Source: Hordeum vulgare subsp. vulgare (taxonomy: Eukaryota > Streptophyta > Magnoliopsida > Poales > Poaceae). Taken from it: a stretch of DNA of 64,000 bases. Shown here piece by piece: positions 23,761 to 32,687 of the stretch. The stretch covers positions 512,538,263-512,602,262 of the forward strand of contig NC_058524.1 in NCBI RefSeq assembly GCF_904849725.1, read 5' to 3'. The position numbers and the translations under genes were made by a program. Each line of letters starts with the position of its first letter. Within the stretch, counting starts at the first letter, position 1. The notes beneath the pieces were generated by a model that searched no databases, had not been told where the DNA came from, and worked only from the letters and a program-made list of their open reading frames with translations.

Positions 23761-24497
23761 CCAACACAATGGCCCCTGAGATCTATCTACGGATGAGAAG
23801 GAGGAGGCTGCTCCTTAGGATTCTCATAAGCAATAATATATTTTTCATTTTATATGCTCGGGTAAAGATACTTCATTTATTTACTATCAAACCCATAATC
23901 CAATCCAAGATTTGGAATAATAATTTGATCATTTTATTTGGACCTTCTTTCTACGGTTTTCATTGTAAGCAACATAGTTTGTTGATCTTAATCTCCTTAT
24001 TTCCTCCAAATCATAAAGGATTCCCTCTATTGGTGGGCACTCACCATTGAACCTATAATGATAAAATATTTCTCTTGCTTGCTTCATAATATGAATAAAT
24101 TCATGAACAATAAATATTGTTGCTAACCGTTTAGTAGGAGCATCCCGGATTTTAGAGAATTCTAGAAACAACCATTGTATGGAGGGACGCATATGAATGA
24201 ATTATCTTTCCAATTCAACCATGAGAAAAGATATGGCATCCGCATAAATAGTAGTTCTAGCACAAGTGAAAAAGTCTTGATCACATTTTTAACAATAATA
24301 CTACCACTGCCAATACGGAATTTCTTTGTTTGCATGATAGGTTATTCTTTAGAAGGATCATGAACCACAACATTATCAACTTTTTCCTTAGAAACTTCAT
24401 CAAAATTAATTTTAGCATTATCATTAATAGGTGAGTTTGCATGTTCTATGGCCTGCGCAATAGAGGCGGAAGTATCACTAGTTTCAAACTAAGACAT
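23760..24497 (-). pseudogene. Athila-1 gag remnant
   Basis: On the minus strand an ATG at 24497-24495 is followed by Ser and then a TAG at codon 3; the frame beyond reads FETSDTSASIAQAIEHANS, an Athila-type gag N-terminus. Similarity continues past 24190 with many stops, including the tract KTFSLVLELLFMRMPYLF. The protein would have been the nucleocapsid precursor. It cannot be made from this copy without readthrough. Confidence 0.6.
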
Positions 24498-24661
24498 GAT
24501 AGCAACTTCAAGCAAACAGAACAACAAAACTATAAAACTAGTAGAGATAAATATTTTTGTATTTTTGTTCTTTCTGATGCAATAAAAATATAACAGCTAG
24601 TAAACAGTATAACAAGTGAGTGATAATTTGTGTGAAGGTACTTGATAGTAGTTTGTGATAC

Positions 24662-24683
24662 TCCCCGACAACGGCGCCAAAAA
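24662..24683 (-). other. Primer binding site of Athila-1
   Basis: The minus strand reads TTTTTGGCGCCGTTGTCGGG, the Asp-tRNA complement shared by Athila-type Gypsy elements, seven bases inside the LTR end. Confidence 0.88.
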
Positions 24684-24690
24684 TCCTTCC

Positions 24691-26271
24691 TGATACTTGT
24701 GATATGTGTTAGGTTTTCCGCGAAGAGGAGCGGATGATGCAACACAATACAATTTAGTATTTACCTCAGTGAGAACCAAGGTTCTTGGACAAATCAGAGT
24801 ATCTTGCAACTTCCATCTTGAGCGACTGCTCACGAAAAATCAAACACTTGCACGCAACACGGGCAAGAGGGTTGTCAATCCCCTTAGACTCATTGCTTGC
24901 AAGCAATTGAAGTGTGTAGATGATAGTTGATAATTATAAATTGAAAAATAAATAAAAATAAAATAATAGCGACAAGGTAATGAAATGTATTGTAAATATA
25001 TAAGTGGACAAACCCCGGGGCCATAGTTTTTCCTTGTAGCATCTCTCCAGAAGAAGGCATACAATGGGTAAACAAATTACTCTTGCTCAATTGATAGAAA
25101 AGCGCATAGTTACGCAATATTTATTCATGGCAATGATTATGTGTATATAGGCATCACGTCCATAAGCAAGTAGACCGATTCCTGCCTGCATCTACTACTA
25201 TTAATCCGCCCATCGACTGCTATCCAGCATGCACCTAGAGTATTAATAAAAATAGAGTAATGGTAGTAAAACAGAGTAATGGTTGGAGAACAATGACATT
25301 ATGTAGACAAGGAAAACTCAATCAATATGAATCAACCCCATAATTTTATCCTTAGTGGCAGCAATACAAATACATGTCTTTTCCCTTTGTGTCACTAGGA
25401 TATAGAGCACCCTCAGATTGAACCCACTACAATGCACCCCTCTCACTGAAGATAGATTAATCTAGTTGGCCAAACCAAATCAAAATATTAGAGAGATTTA
25501 TGAAGCTATAACAATCATGCAAATAAGTATCACAAATAATTTCTGAGAAGACTCAAATTTTTATCATGAATAATATGAACATAAACCCACAATTTATCGG
25601 ATCCCAACAAACGCACCGCACAAAGTGATTACATCGAATAGATCACCGCGAAGATGTAGTGAACTTTGTATCGAAGATTAAGAGAGAGAGAGCCATATAG
25701 ATACCAACTACACACCCATAGATCTATGGTGACATACTCACACATCACCATGGGAGTATAAAGGATGATGTAGAGGCCCTCTATGGCCGATCCCCCTTCC
25801 GGCAGAGCATCGGAACAGGGCGAGATGGGCACACAACAGAACAAAGACTTGCGGCAGCAGAAAAAGTGTTTCGGGAGGCTTCCTATATTTTTCCCAATAT
25901 ATTAGAATTTATAAGCCAGAGAGGGGTGTTGGGAGACGCCAAGGGGAGCCACAAGGCAACAGGCCCCCCTGAGCATGCCCTGTTGGCTTTTGGCGCCCCC
26001 TTGCGGCCCCGGCCTCCTTCCGAAGCTTCCATGTCTTATTTTGGTCTAGAAAAATCATCAAAAAGTTTTGTGGCAATTCGACTTCATTTGGTACTATAAA
26101 CCTGAAAACCCAAAAACATGTAGAAAATAGTAACTAGCAATGGTTATTGGGTTGATAGGTTAGTGGTCAAAAATGATCTGAATCAATAAATAAATTCCCA
26201 AAAATAATCCTAGAATGATAATATTATACCATGTAACAAGAAAAACATATTGATATGTCGGGGACGTATCA
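24691..26271 (-). repeat. 5' LTR of Athila-1
   Basis: The minus strand starts TGATACGTCCCC at 26271 and ends AAGTATCA at 24691, so the ends form a six-base inverted repeat TGATAC/GTATCA. The length is 1581 bases. A TATA-like TTATAAAT lies near 25908. Parts of it correspond to the LTR of Athila-2, for example the tracts around 25025 and 33005 with ccccgggg ccatag, confirming a shared group. Confidence 0.85.
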
Positions 26272-26800
26272 CAAGGCTTTGAGGGCTAGGTAGAAGCTGC
26301 TTGAGAAAAGATTTGATTCGTATTTCGATGCATATGACTCTATTGTCTGGCTCCTCCACACACTGTAGGACCAGAATCCAGGCAGCTACATCAATGTCCA
26401 AGACTTGTTCATGCGAGGGTTCAAAACTGCGTGGATGTTGGATCAACCATTCTTCTCTTTTAATTTATCCATCAAAGTTTTCAGTCACCGTCGACTAGTG
26501 ATATTTGTAGATGGCACTTTTTTCACTAGCAACTACAAGGGTTAGATCCTGACCGCCATTTGTCAAGACGGCTAAAATCAAGTTTTCCAAATCGCATTTG
26601 CTTTTTTGGAGAGCAAGGACATTGAAAGTTGGACATGGTTCTTGAGGCAATTGAAAATAGCAATTGTGCAGGAGAAGTCGAATGTATGCATCTTTCATGA
26701 CACACATGGAGGTATACTCAGTGCGATAAAAATAGTGACAAACCCAGGTCCCGAGGAACAAACTCCATGACATATCATCTTCAACCTCATTGTTGGGGCT
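26272..26800 (+). pseudogene. MULE (Mutator-like) transposase fragment
   Basis: The plus-strand reading shows the MULE transposase core: VIFVDGTFFTSNYKG (first catalytic Asp region), ILTAICQDG, then FQIAFAFLESKDIESWTWFL and, with a stop between, NVCIFHDTHGGILSAI. These correspond to the D-D part of the DDE fold in the family and to its W, F and H landmarks. At least three stops interrupt it, and neither the N-terminal zinc finger nor the SWIM zinc finger is seen. No terminal inverted repeats were found. It is a truncated relic abutting Athila-1. Confidence 0.85.
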
Positions 26801-27935
26801 GCATAAAAAAGTATGTTATGCTGCATACTTTGGGTATGATACACTCTTATGATGTTGCTTCTTCCATCTTCCATGCAACCTGAGAAGTTCTTACCGTATC
26901 TCCTCAAAGATCCTTGAATGACACATGCAGATAGTTAATGTGTGATCCAACTTATTCAATAAGGTGTCACTATTGAGGAGTTTGTCCCATAGAATTATTC
27001 TACTATCTATCTTCACATCTCCAGCTAAATGAAAAAGACATTGGGACATACTAGGGTGAAAACTACGATCAAAAGGAAAACCATACATCTTGGCGAGACT
27101 TCAAGACTACACTGGACTTCTTACCCACCTTAGTGTGGAGGGTGTTTTATAGGTTGATAAACGAAGAATCGTGGTAACTCAGAAGCGGAAAACTATGGCA
27201 TGAGATATACACGGGAAACGGTGGTGTGAGATATAAGCGGGAACTCATAAGCAACAAACTATGGCGGGAGAAACAAGCGGAAAAGTATGGTGGGAGATAG
27301 AAGCAGGAGACTATGGTAGAGGGAAACATTGTTGCCGCCTAATACCGTAGCGGCAGGTGCCACGTGTCAGCTGGTGCAGCTGCGGTCACAGCCTAGGGGG
27401 TGTTTTTTTCCTATTTGGTCAAGAGGTAGTCCTTTCATAATTATATAGACAAGGAGGGTTTTTTAACAAAAAAATGGTTGCATGTAGCTCTGTGCTTTGC
27501 CAAAGCCAATAGGAACTAAGTGGTTTTGCCGTAACCAACTAGTACTAAATAGTCACACTAAAGCCAATTGGATCTACCACCCATTGCTGACTGGCTAGTC
27601 GGCTTCGCTGAATGAGAGTGATTCCTAATGGTCTTCAACAAACCCAATTGGATTCCAATCGGCTTCATCATGACCAAAAGAACCCAATCAGAATTGCTAA
27701 CACCAATGTTGTTTTATTTTTGAAAAAATAAAGATGGCGTAATATTTCTCAAAATTCTCAAAAAAGTGTATTGTTTAAAACAATAGCTAATAAACCGAGC
27801 TCTTCGCCCCCTCGTATTCAACTCAAATGTAGGGTGGACATGACGCGGACCGGGCGCGTCCTCCATGTCGACCTGGCCTAGCCTAGCCAACCTGTACCAC
27901 ATAAATATTACCATTCGGATAATCATAGATAACGA
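26801..27935. other. Unassigned sequence beside the MULE fragment
   Basis: No reading frame with recognisable similarity is present. The stretch contains the degenerate tandem repeat described separately and, from 27480 to 27700, scattered copies of a CCAATTGGATT-like word. It may be the decayed remainder of the MULE or older sequence around it. Confidence 0.4.
27183..27329. repeat. Degenerate tandem repeat, about 27-bp unit
   Basis: The core words ACTATGG, GGGAGA and ATAAGCGGGAA recur about five times with spacings of about 27 bases and one longer spacing near 39. The units are too diverged to give a clean consensus by eye. Confidence 0.6.
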
Positions 27936-28508
27936 TCAGTCTGAAATCCACTTCACTCCCCTATCCGTCTTCACCATTACTGATCCTCTCAGATCAGATT
28001 CGATGGCCGGCGACGGATGTAGCACTGGCTCCAGCGAAGAATTCAACGTCTGTGTCGATTCGGAAAGCCTCCTATGCGAAGAGGAGCCCGACGACGTGGA
28101 GTAGGTCACCCTCTGCATTGCGTTGAGGCGGTCTTGGGTCGCCAAGGTGGCACGAACAGTAATAGAACATCTTCCTCTATGCCCGCCACTCGTTGATGGG
28201 GCGACGTCACCGGCCCATCCTTGTGGGATGCCACCCACCACCATCGTTTGATCCCGAAGTGGTACTTGGTTACTACTAGGTCCTCGTGCCCACGCCGGCG
28301 CACACAAGGATGCCCGAGTCCGAGGCACCAGTATACCACTATGAGCAATAAATCTCTCAAAATCTTCCATATCCTTAATGACGGTGTCCCAGACTAGTGG
28401 GGACTCACCACCTCGTCTCCCAGCTAGAGGGTCGGGCCGAGGACCCCATGGTAGTTTCACTAATGGGCCACTTCGGGCAGCCCATGACATATACGAGGAA
28501 GATTCCAC
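27936..28508 (-). CDS. Unidentified 190-codon open frame
   Basis: I do not recognise this frame. It runs on the minus strand from a Met at 28508 to a stop at 27936 and is rich in Gly, Pro, Ser and Arg without a clear domain, membrane segment or repeat. The opposite strand is also largely open: from 28002 a frame starts MAGDGCSTGSS, has an acidic stretch (CEEEPDDVE), stops at 28102 and continues open to 28251. The upstream end of the minus frame lies in a Tat-type LTR starting at 28379, which argues that the full 190 codons are not one gene. Either strand could be a retroelement gag or antisense ORF remnant. Confidence 0.25.
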   Translation of the reverse strand: MESSSYMSWAARSGPLVKLPWGPRPDPLAGRRGGESPLVWDTVIKDMEDFERFIAHSGILVPRTRASLCAPAWARGPSSNQVPLRDQTMVVGGIPQGWAGDVAPSTSGGHRGRCSITVRATLATQDRLNAMQRVTYSTSSGSSSHRRLSESTQTLNSSLEPVLHPSPAIESDLRGSVMVKTDRGVKWISD

Positions 28509-28800
28509 AAGACTTGGTGGTCAAGACAAGACTCGTCTCCACACACGTTGCCAACTAAGGTTGTTGTTATCCTAGGGCTCCGATGCATTACATAAGTCGA
28601 GGATATGCTAGTTGATAGATCATTATGAGACAGATTCATTCATCATCATCCTTAGGGTTTATACCACCACTTACGATTTTGAGGTAGATCAACTATGTAC
28701 CTTGGTACACCCATAATAAAAACAAGAGGATGACGTATGGTTTTAGCTCGTTCAAGAGGGCCCGAAAGTGGGTAAAAACACCCTTGCCCCTCCTTCTTCC
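28379..28800 (+). repeat. Tat-type Gypsy LTR fragment, possibly 5' LTR of G2
   Basis: The fragment starts TGACGGTGTCCCAGACTAG and shows the conserved words of this LTR group in order: ACTCACCACCTCGTCTCCC, GAAGATTCCAC, GACTTGGTGGTCAAGACAAG, GTAGATCAAC and GAGGGCCCG. The U5 end (CCCCCTACCCGAGAT...ACCGACA in G1) is missing because the Athila-3 fragment begins near 28800. Its orientation matches G2, whose gag resumes at 30374, so it may be the G2 5' LTR. That link is inferred. The junction position is approximate. Confidence 0.65.
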
Positions 28801-29488
28801 TTGGTCTTGGTGCTGCAATGGAGGAGCCTCTCACCTTCTTGGCGGCTGCCAAGGGAGAGGCAAATTCGTGGCTCTTGGTGGCTTTACCAAAATTACGGTT
28901 TTTCTCTCCTTATATGTGCCTCTAGGGTGCTCTATGGCCCTCCGATGGATGGACCCTTGATTTAATGGTTCTCGGACACATCTCGAACCTTCCTAGGGGC
29001 TCCTTACATCCCTCATGAGTCTCCAAAGTCGTGGCTTGGTCAAATATATCACATATGTTAAGAGTTGGCATCAATCACGTCAACAATTCTCGTGATCCCG
29101 TAATCAGATATTTTCTTTCAGTAAAACGGGTCTCCAGATAGCATACAAACACCGTTTCGAATAAGTTTGTAGTCCAGAGACATTCCCATAAAATACCCCA
29201 CACTTTCCTAATTTCAGCCTTTTCCATTTGACGCCGTCTTCGGGGCTCAAACTGACGATATCTAATAATTGTTTGTGAACAGATTTCAAGACAATCAGAG
29301 TCCTCCTCCAACAAGGCCCCTTTTGCGTTTTTTCGACAGTTTCTAATTAATTCCTACAAATCAAGATGTGTAACAAGAACTTGTGCAATTTTCAACCATT
29401 AATATGTTAGTCCCAAAAAATAATATAAATTTGCAGTAAAGTGATTGTAAAACATTCAAAAATGATAATATAACAGCATGTAACAAGC

Positions 29489-29498
29489 AAAATTTATA
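29489..29498. repeat. Target duplication, left copy (foldback element)
   Basis: The bases aaaatttata correspond to aaaattata at 30344-30352 apart from one T. Confidence 0.75.
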
Positions 29499-30343
29499 GG
29501 GAAAATAGGATTTATGCCCCTAGTTGTGTCCCACTCGGCTGTTTTCCCCCTAATTTCTAAAGATCACTGGTTCTGTCCAAGTCACTTTTCTCCTCTTATG
29601 CTTTTGCCCTTTCATCGTTTGACCGTCAGTTTGAAAACTTCATAACTAATTCATACTATATCATAAAAATGCAAATAAGATACCAAGATGTTCAGGAAAA
29701 CATCACATATATGTTAGTGTCGTTTACATTCATGACAAAGGTATTGTAAAGTTCCCATCCTAGTTTTAGCTCTTATGATACCACCATGAATAGTGAAATA
29801 TAAAAAATCGAATAATTCTAAATAAATTGATGGCAAAGAATGACAAATGTTTTAAGTGCTTGCCAAGTTTCATCAGGGAACAACATTCATGGAAGTCGTG
29901 GCAAAAGAAAACAAAACTCCAAAATAGATTTTTTTTGCCACCAGTTCCATGAATGTCGGTCCCTCATGAAACTTGGCAAGCACTTAAAATATTTTTCATT
30001 CTTTGCCACCAAATATTTTTTAGAATTTTTCAATTTTTTTATATTTTACTATTCATGGTGGTATAATAAGAGCTAAAACTCGGATGGGCACTTTCCAACA
30101 CCTTTCTCATGAATGCAAATGAGAGTGACATATAGGAGATGTTTTTTAGAACATTTTGGTATCTTATTTGTATTTTTTTGATTTAGTACAAATTAGTTAT
30201 GAAGTTTTCAAACTAGCGTTCAAACAGTCAAAGGGCAAAAGCATAAGAGGAGCAAAGTGCCTTGGACAGAACTGGTGACTTTTGGAAATTAGGGGTAAAA
30301 CAGCCGAGTGAGACACAACTAGGGGCATAAATCTAATTATCCC
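29499..30343. mobile_element. 845-bp foldback element, likely non-autonomous DNA transposon
   Basis: The whole element is one long inverted repeat. The left arm (29499 to about 29920) starts GGGAAAATAGGATTTATGCC and the right arm (about 29928 to 30343), reverse-complemented, starts GGGATAATTAGATTTATGCC; the arms stay alignable to the centre with scattered mismatches. It carries no protein. The 9-10 bp duplication next to it fits Mutator-like (MULE) transposition better than Stowaway, Tourist or CACTA. A transcript would fold into a hairpin of about 400 bp. The superfamily call is inferred from the duplication length. Confidence 0.85.
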
Positions 30344-30352
30344 AAAATTATA
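30344..30352. repeat. Target duplication, right copy (foldback element)
   Basis: The bases aaaattata pair with 29489-29498; together they make a 9-10 bp duplication of Athila-3 LTR sequence. Confidence 0.75.
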
Positions 30353-30373
30353 GATATGTTCGAGACGTATCAC

Positions 30374-30923
30374 GCACTCGTTATCGGGAGCTGATTCTCA
30401 AGTCTCGCCGATCGGGGGACTTGTCCCTCAGTCGGGCCATGGAAATCGCCAATCGGTGTGAAGAACAAGACCGCCTCCACAGCGGCAAAGGCCGAGCCAG
30501 CGAAGCCCCTCAGTCGAGCAATGCTGGGAAGAAACACAAGCGAAAAGGCGACCCACCGGTCAAAGCCCAAGTAGCTGCTGTTCCAGGGCAGAGCTAGAAT
30601 AAGTCCAAGAAAAAGAAGAAGGACTGGGCTCACAAAAAGAAGGCCGAGTCCAAGAGCAGCCTTTTAGATCAGCCATCTCCGATTCATTCTTGCAATGACG
30701 ATGAAGGGGAGACCATCCCCGCCAAGCACACGGTTTGTGATTGTCGTCTGCTCCAGAAGGAGATGCACGGAGAGGCTTCCAAGGATAAGGAAGATGAGGA
30801 TGACCCAACGGATGCCTCCGTGTATCCGAACATTGAGGGGACCCTCATGATCTTCGCTGACATCGAGAGAAAGAGCTGATTGAAGGTTATCAATCGGGAG
30901 GAGAAAATGGCAACCCCGGCTGT
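30374..30923 (+). pseudogene. G2 gag C-terminus
   Basis: The frame reads YRELILKSRRSGDLSL, then LSRAMEIANRCEEQDRL, followed by a Lys-rich tract (KSKKKKKDWAHKKK) and a Cys-containing stretch (HTVCDCRLLQKEMHG). It ends in PNIEGTLMIFADIE just before BARE-B. This is the basic, RNA-binding end of a Tat-type gag. Stops at about 30597 and 30878 break it. The left part of gag is lost at the Athila-3 boundary. Confidence 0.7.
30919..30923. repeat. Target site duplication, left copy (BARE-B)
   Basis: The bases gctgt correspond to ggtgt at 38416-38420, one mismatch. Removing BARE-B and one copy restores the G2 frame. Confidence 0.85.
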
Positions 30924-31364
30924 TGTTGGGGAACGTTGCATGGGAAACAAAATTATCCTACGCACACGAAGACCTATCATGGTGATGTCCATCTATGAGA
31001 GGAGATTTGGATCTATGTACCATTGTAGATCGCACATCAGGTAGCGTTAAGAAACGCGGTTGATGTAGTGGAACGTCTTCACGTCCCTCAAACCGTCCCG
31101 CAATCTGTCCCATGATCCATTCCGATCTAATGGCGAACGGACGGCACCTCCGTGTTGAGCACACGTATAGCTCGACGATGATCTCGGCCTTCTTGATCCA
31201 GCAAGCAAGACGGAGAAGTAGATGAGTTCTCCGGCAGCGTGACGGCGCTCCAGTAGTGGTGATGATCTAGTTGTGCAGAGCTCCGCCCGAACTCCGCAGA
31301 AATCCGGTCTAGAGGTAAAACTACGTGGTATAGGTTTGAGTTGCACGTGGCAAAGTTGTGTCTC
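30924..31364 (-). repeat. BARE-B 3' LTR, U5-side fragment
   Basis: The fragment corresponds to the last 441 bases of the LTR, ending in TTCCCCAACA at 30924. Compared with the other copies it stops at GAGACACAACTTTG, just short of the TATA box, where Athila-2 sequence begins. Confidence 0.9.
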
Positions 31365-31680
31365 GGAAAAAGGTATATAAACCAGCAGCAAAAAGAATCA
31401 ACTCAAAAGCTCTTTCTGAATAGAAATGAAAAATCATCTCGTGAGTGAAAAGTTTCTGTCTTTTTCTAGCAGGATCAAACAACCATTACCAAGACTAGTC
31501 ATAAAGGTTTTGCTTGGCTCAAACACAAAAAGAAACACAAAAGACGCAATCATAACAGAATTATGATGGTGTGGACGCAACAAAATAGAAATCAAAAAAC
31601 AAAGATAAATTCATTGGGTTGCCTCCCAACAAGCGCTATTCGTTAACACCCTTAGCTAGGCATTGATAAATCAATGATGC

Positions 31681-32429
31681 TCACACAAAAGACAAGAATG
31701 GATGCACAATGAGAGCATCATAAAGCATGTGAAAATCACATCTAAGTCTAACATACTTCCTATGCATAGGCATTTTATAGGAAAACAGATTGTCAAGACA
31801 ACCAATAGTTACCATATGCAAGGAAAAAGAAAGAGACAATGTCAATCTCAACATAACGAGAGGTAATTTGGTAACATGAAAGTTTATACCACAATATTTT
31901 CCTCTCTCATAGCAATTACATGTGGGATCATAATCAAATTCAACAACATAGCTATCCCAAAGGATATTCTTTTCATGATCCACATGCATGGAAAGTTGAC
32001 GCTCTTCAAAAATAGTGGGATTATCATCAACTAAAGTCATGACTTCTCCAAACCCACTTTCAATATTATTGCAAATATCATAATCATCATGAGGGTTAAA
32101 AAAAATTTAAGATCATAAGACAAATCATTACCCCAATCATGATCATTGCAACAAGTAGTGGACATAGCAAAACTAGCATCCCCAAGCTTAGGGTTTTGCA
32201 TATTTTTAGCATGATTGTCACTAACAGAAATTATGGTGAAACCATTTCAATCATGCTTTTCACTCAAGGAGCCCTCGTGAATCACTTCATAAATTTCTTC
32301 ATCACGATTTTCAGATTCACGCATCTCAAGCAAAACTCCATAGAGAAAGTCAAGTGCACTCAACTCACTAGCAATTGGATCAACATAATTGGATCTCTTA
32401 ATGAGATTAGCAAGTGGATGAGGGTCCAT
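31681..32429 (-). pseudogene. Athila-2 internal coding remnant
   Basis: Two minus-strand frames succeed each other: 32429-32247 starts MDPHPLANLIKRSNYVDPI, and 32040-31681 contains HVDHEKNILWDSYVVEFDYD and later a basic tract (MPMHRKYVRLRCDFHMLYD). They look like parts of one protein broken by frameshifts and stops between 32240 and 32040. This is the ORF that follows the primer site in wheat Athila-type elements. No function is known to me for it. The larger plus-strand frame at 32139-32564 is its shadow. Confidence 0.5.
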
Positions 32430-32659
32430 ATCACTAGATTTTCAGCAAGCGAAGATGCAAGCATATTGAAGGCACATAGCACACAAGAGAACAGAAAGCA
32501 AGTGAAAGAAAAGGGCGAACGAAAAAGGCAAACGAAAAAGGAAAACAAAAAAGGCAGATTGTGAAGTGGGGGAGAGGAAAACGAGAGGCAACTGGCAAAC
32601 AAAGTAAATGCAAGAGATGACTTTGCGACACTTACTTGGATGAGTTCTTGACTTGATCC

Positions 32660-32677
32660 TCCCCGGCAACAGTGCCA
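32660..32677 (-). other. Primer binding site of Athila-2
   Basis: The minus strand reads TGGCACTGTTGCCGGGGA, a two-base variant of the Athila-type Asp-tRNA complement TGGCGCCGTTGCCGGGGA. The changes are C-to-T/G-to-A type and sit at the CpG of the motif. Confidence 0.85.
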
Positions 32678-32687
32678 GAAATTCTTC

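Larger units (their letters stand above)
21630..26271 (-). mobile_element. Athila-1: Sabrina-like Gypsy element, 5' part
   Basis: The minus strand holds a 5' LTR (24691-26271), an Asp-tRNA-type primer binding site, a gag remnant and a long AT-rich internal stretch. The 3' LTR and any pol are absent; the sequence meets the C1 LTR near 21630. Element layout and the LTR terminus TGATACGTCC fit the Athila-type families abundant in Triticeae (Sabrina, WHAM). The specific family name is a guess. The bases right of the LTR are caagg. Confidence 0.75.
28801..30373 (-). repeat. Athila-3: truncated Athila-type LTR
   Basis: The minus strand starts TGATACGTCTCGAACATATC at 30373, the terminus of the Athila-type LTR group. 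It continues through a U3 region with a TATA-like CATATAAGG near 28911 and is cut off near 28800 before its R/U5 end. The 845-bp foldback element is inserted only 20-30 bases from its U3 end. The right flank is G2 gag (30374 onward, first bases cgcac). Confidence 0.75.

Noticed and set aside
32139..32564. 141-codon plus-strand frame
   Set aside because: It overlaps Athila-2 internal sequence read from the minus strand; its Lys-rich end comes from AG-rich DNA and no domain is visible.
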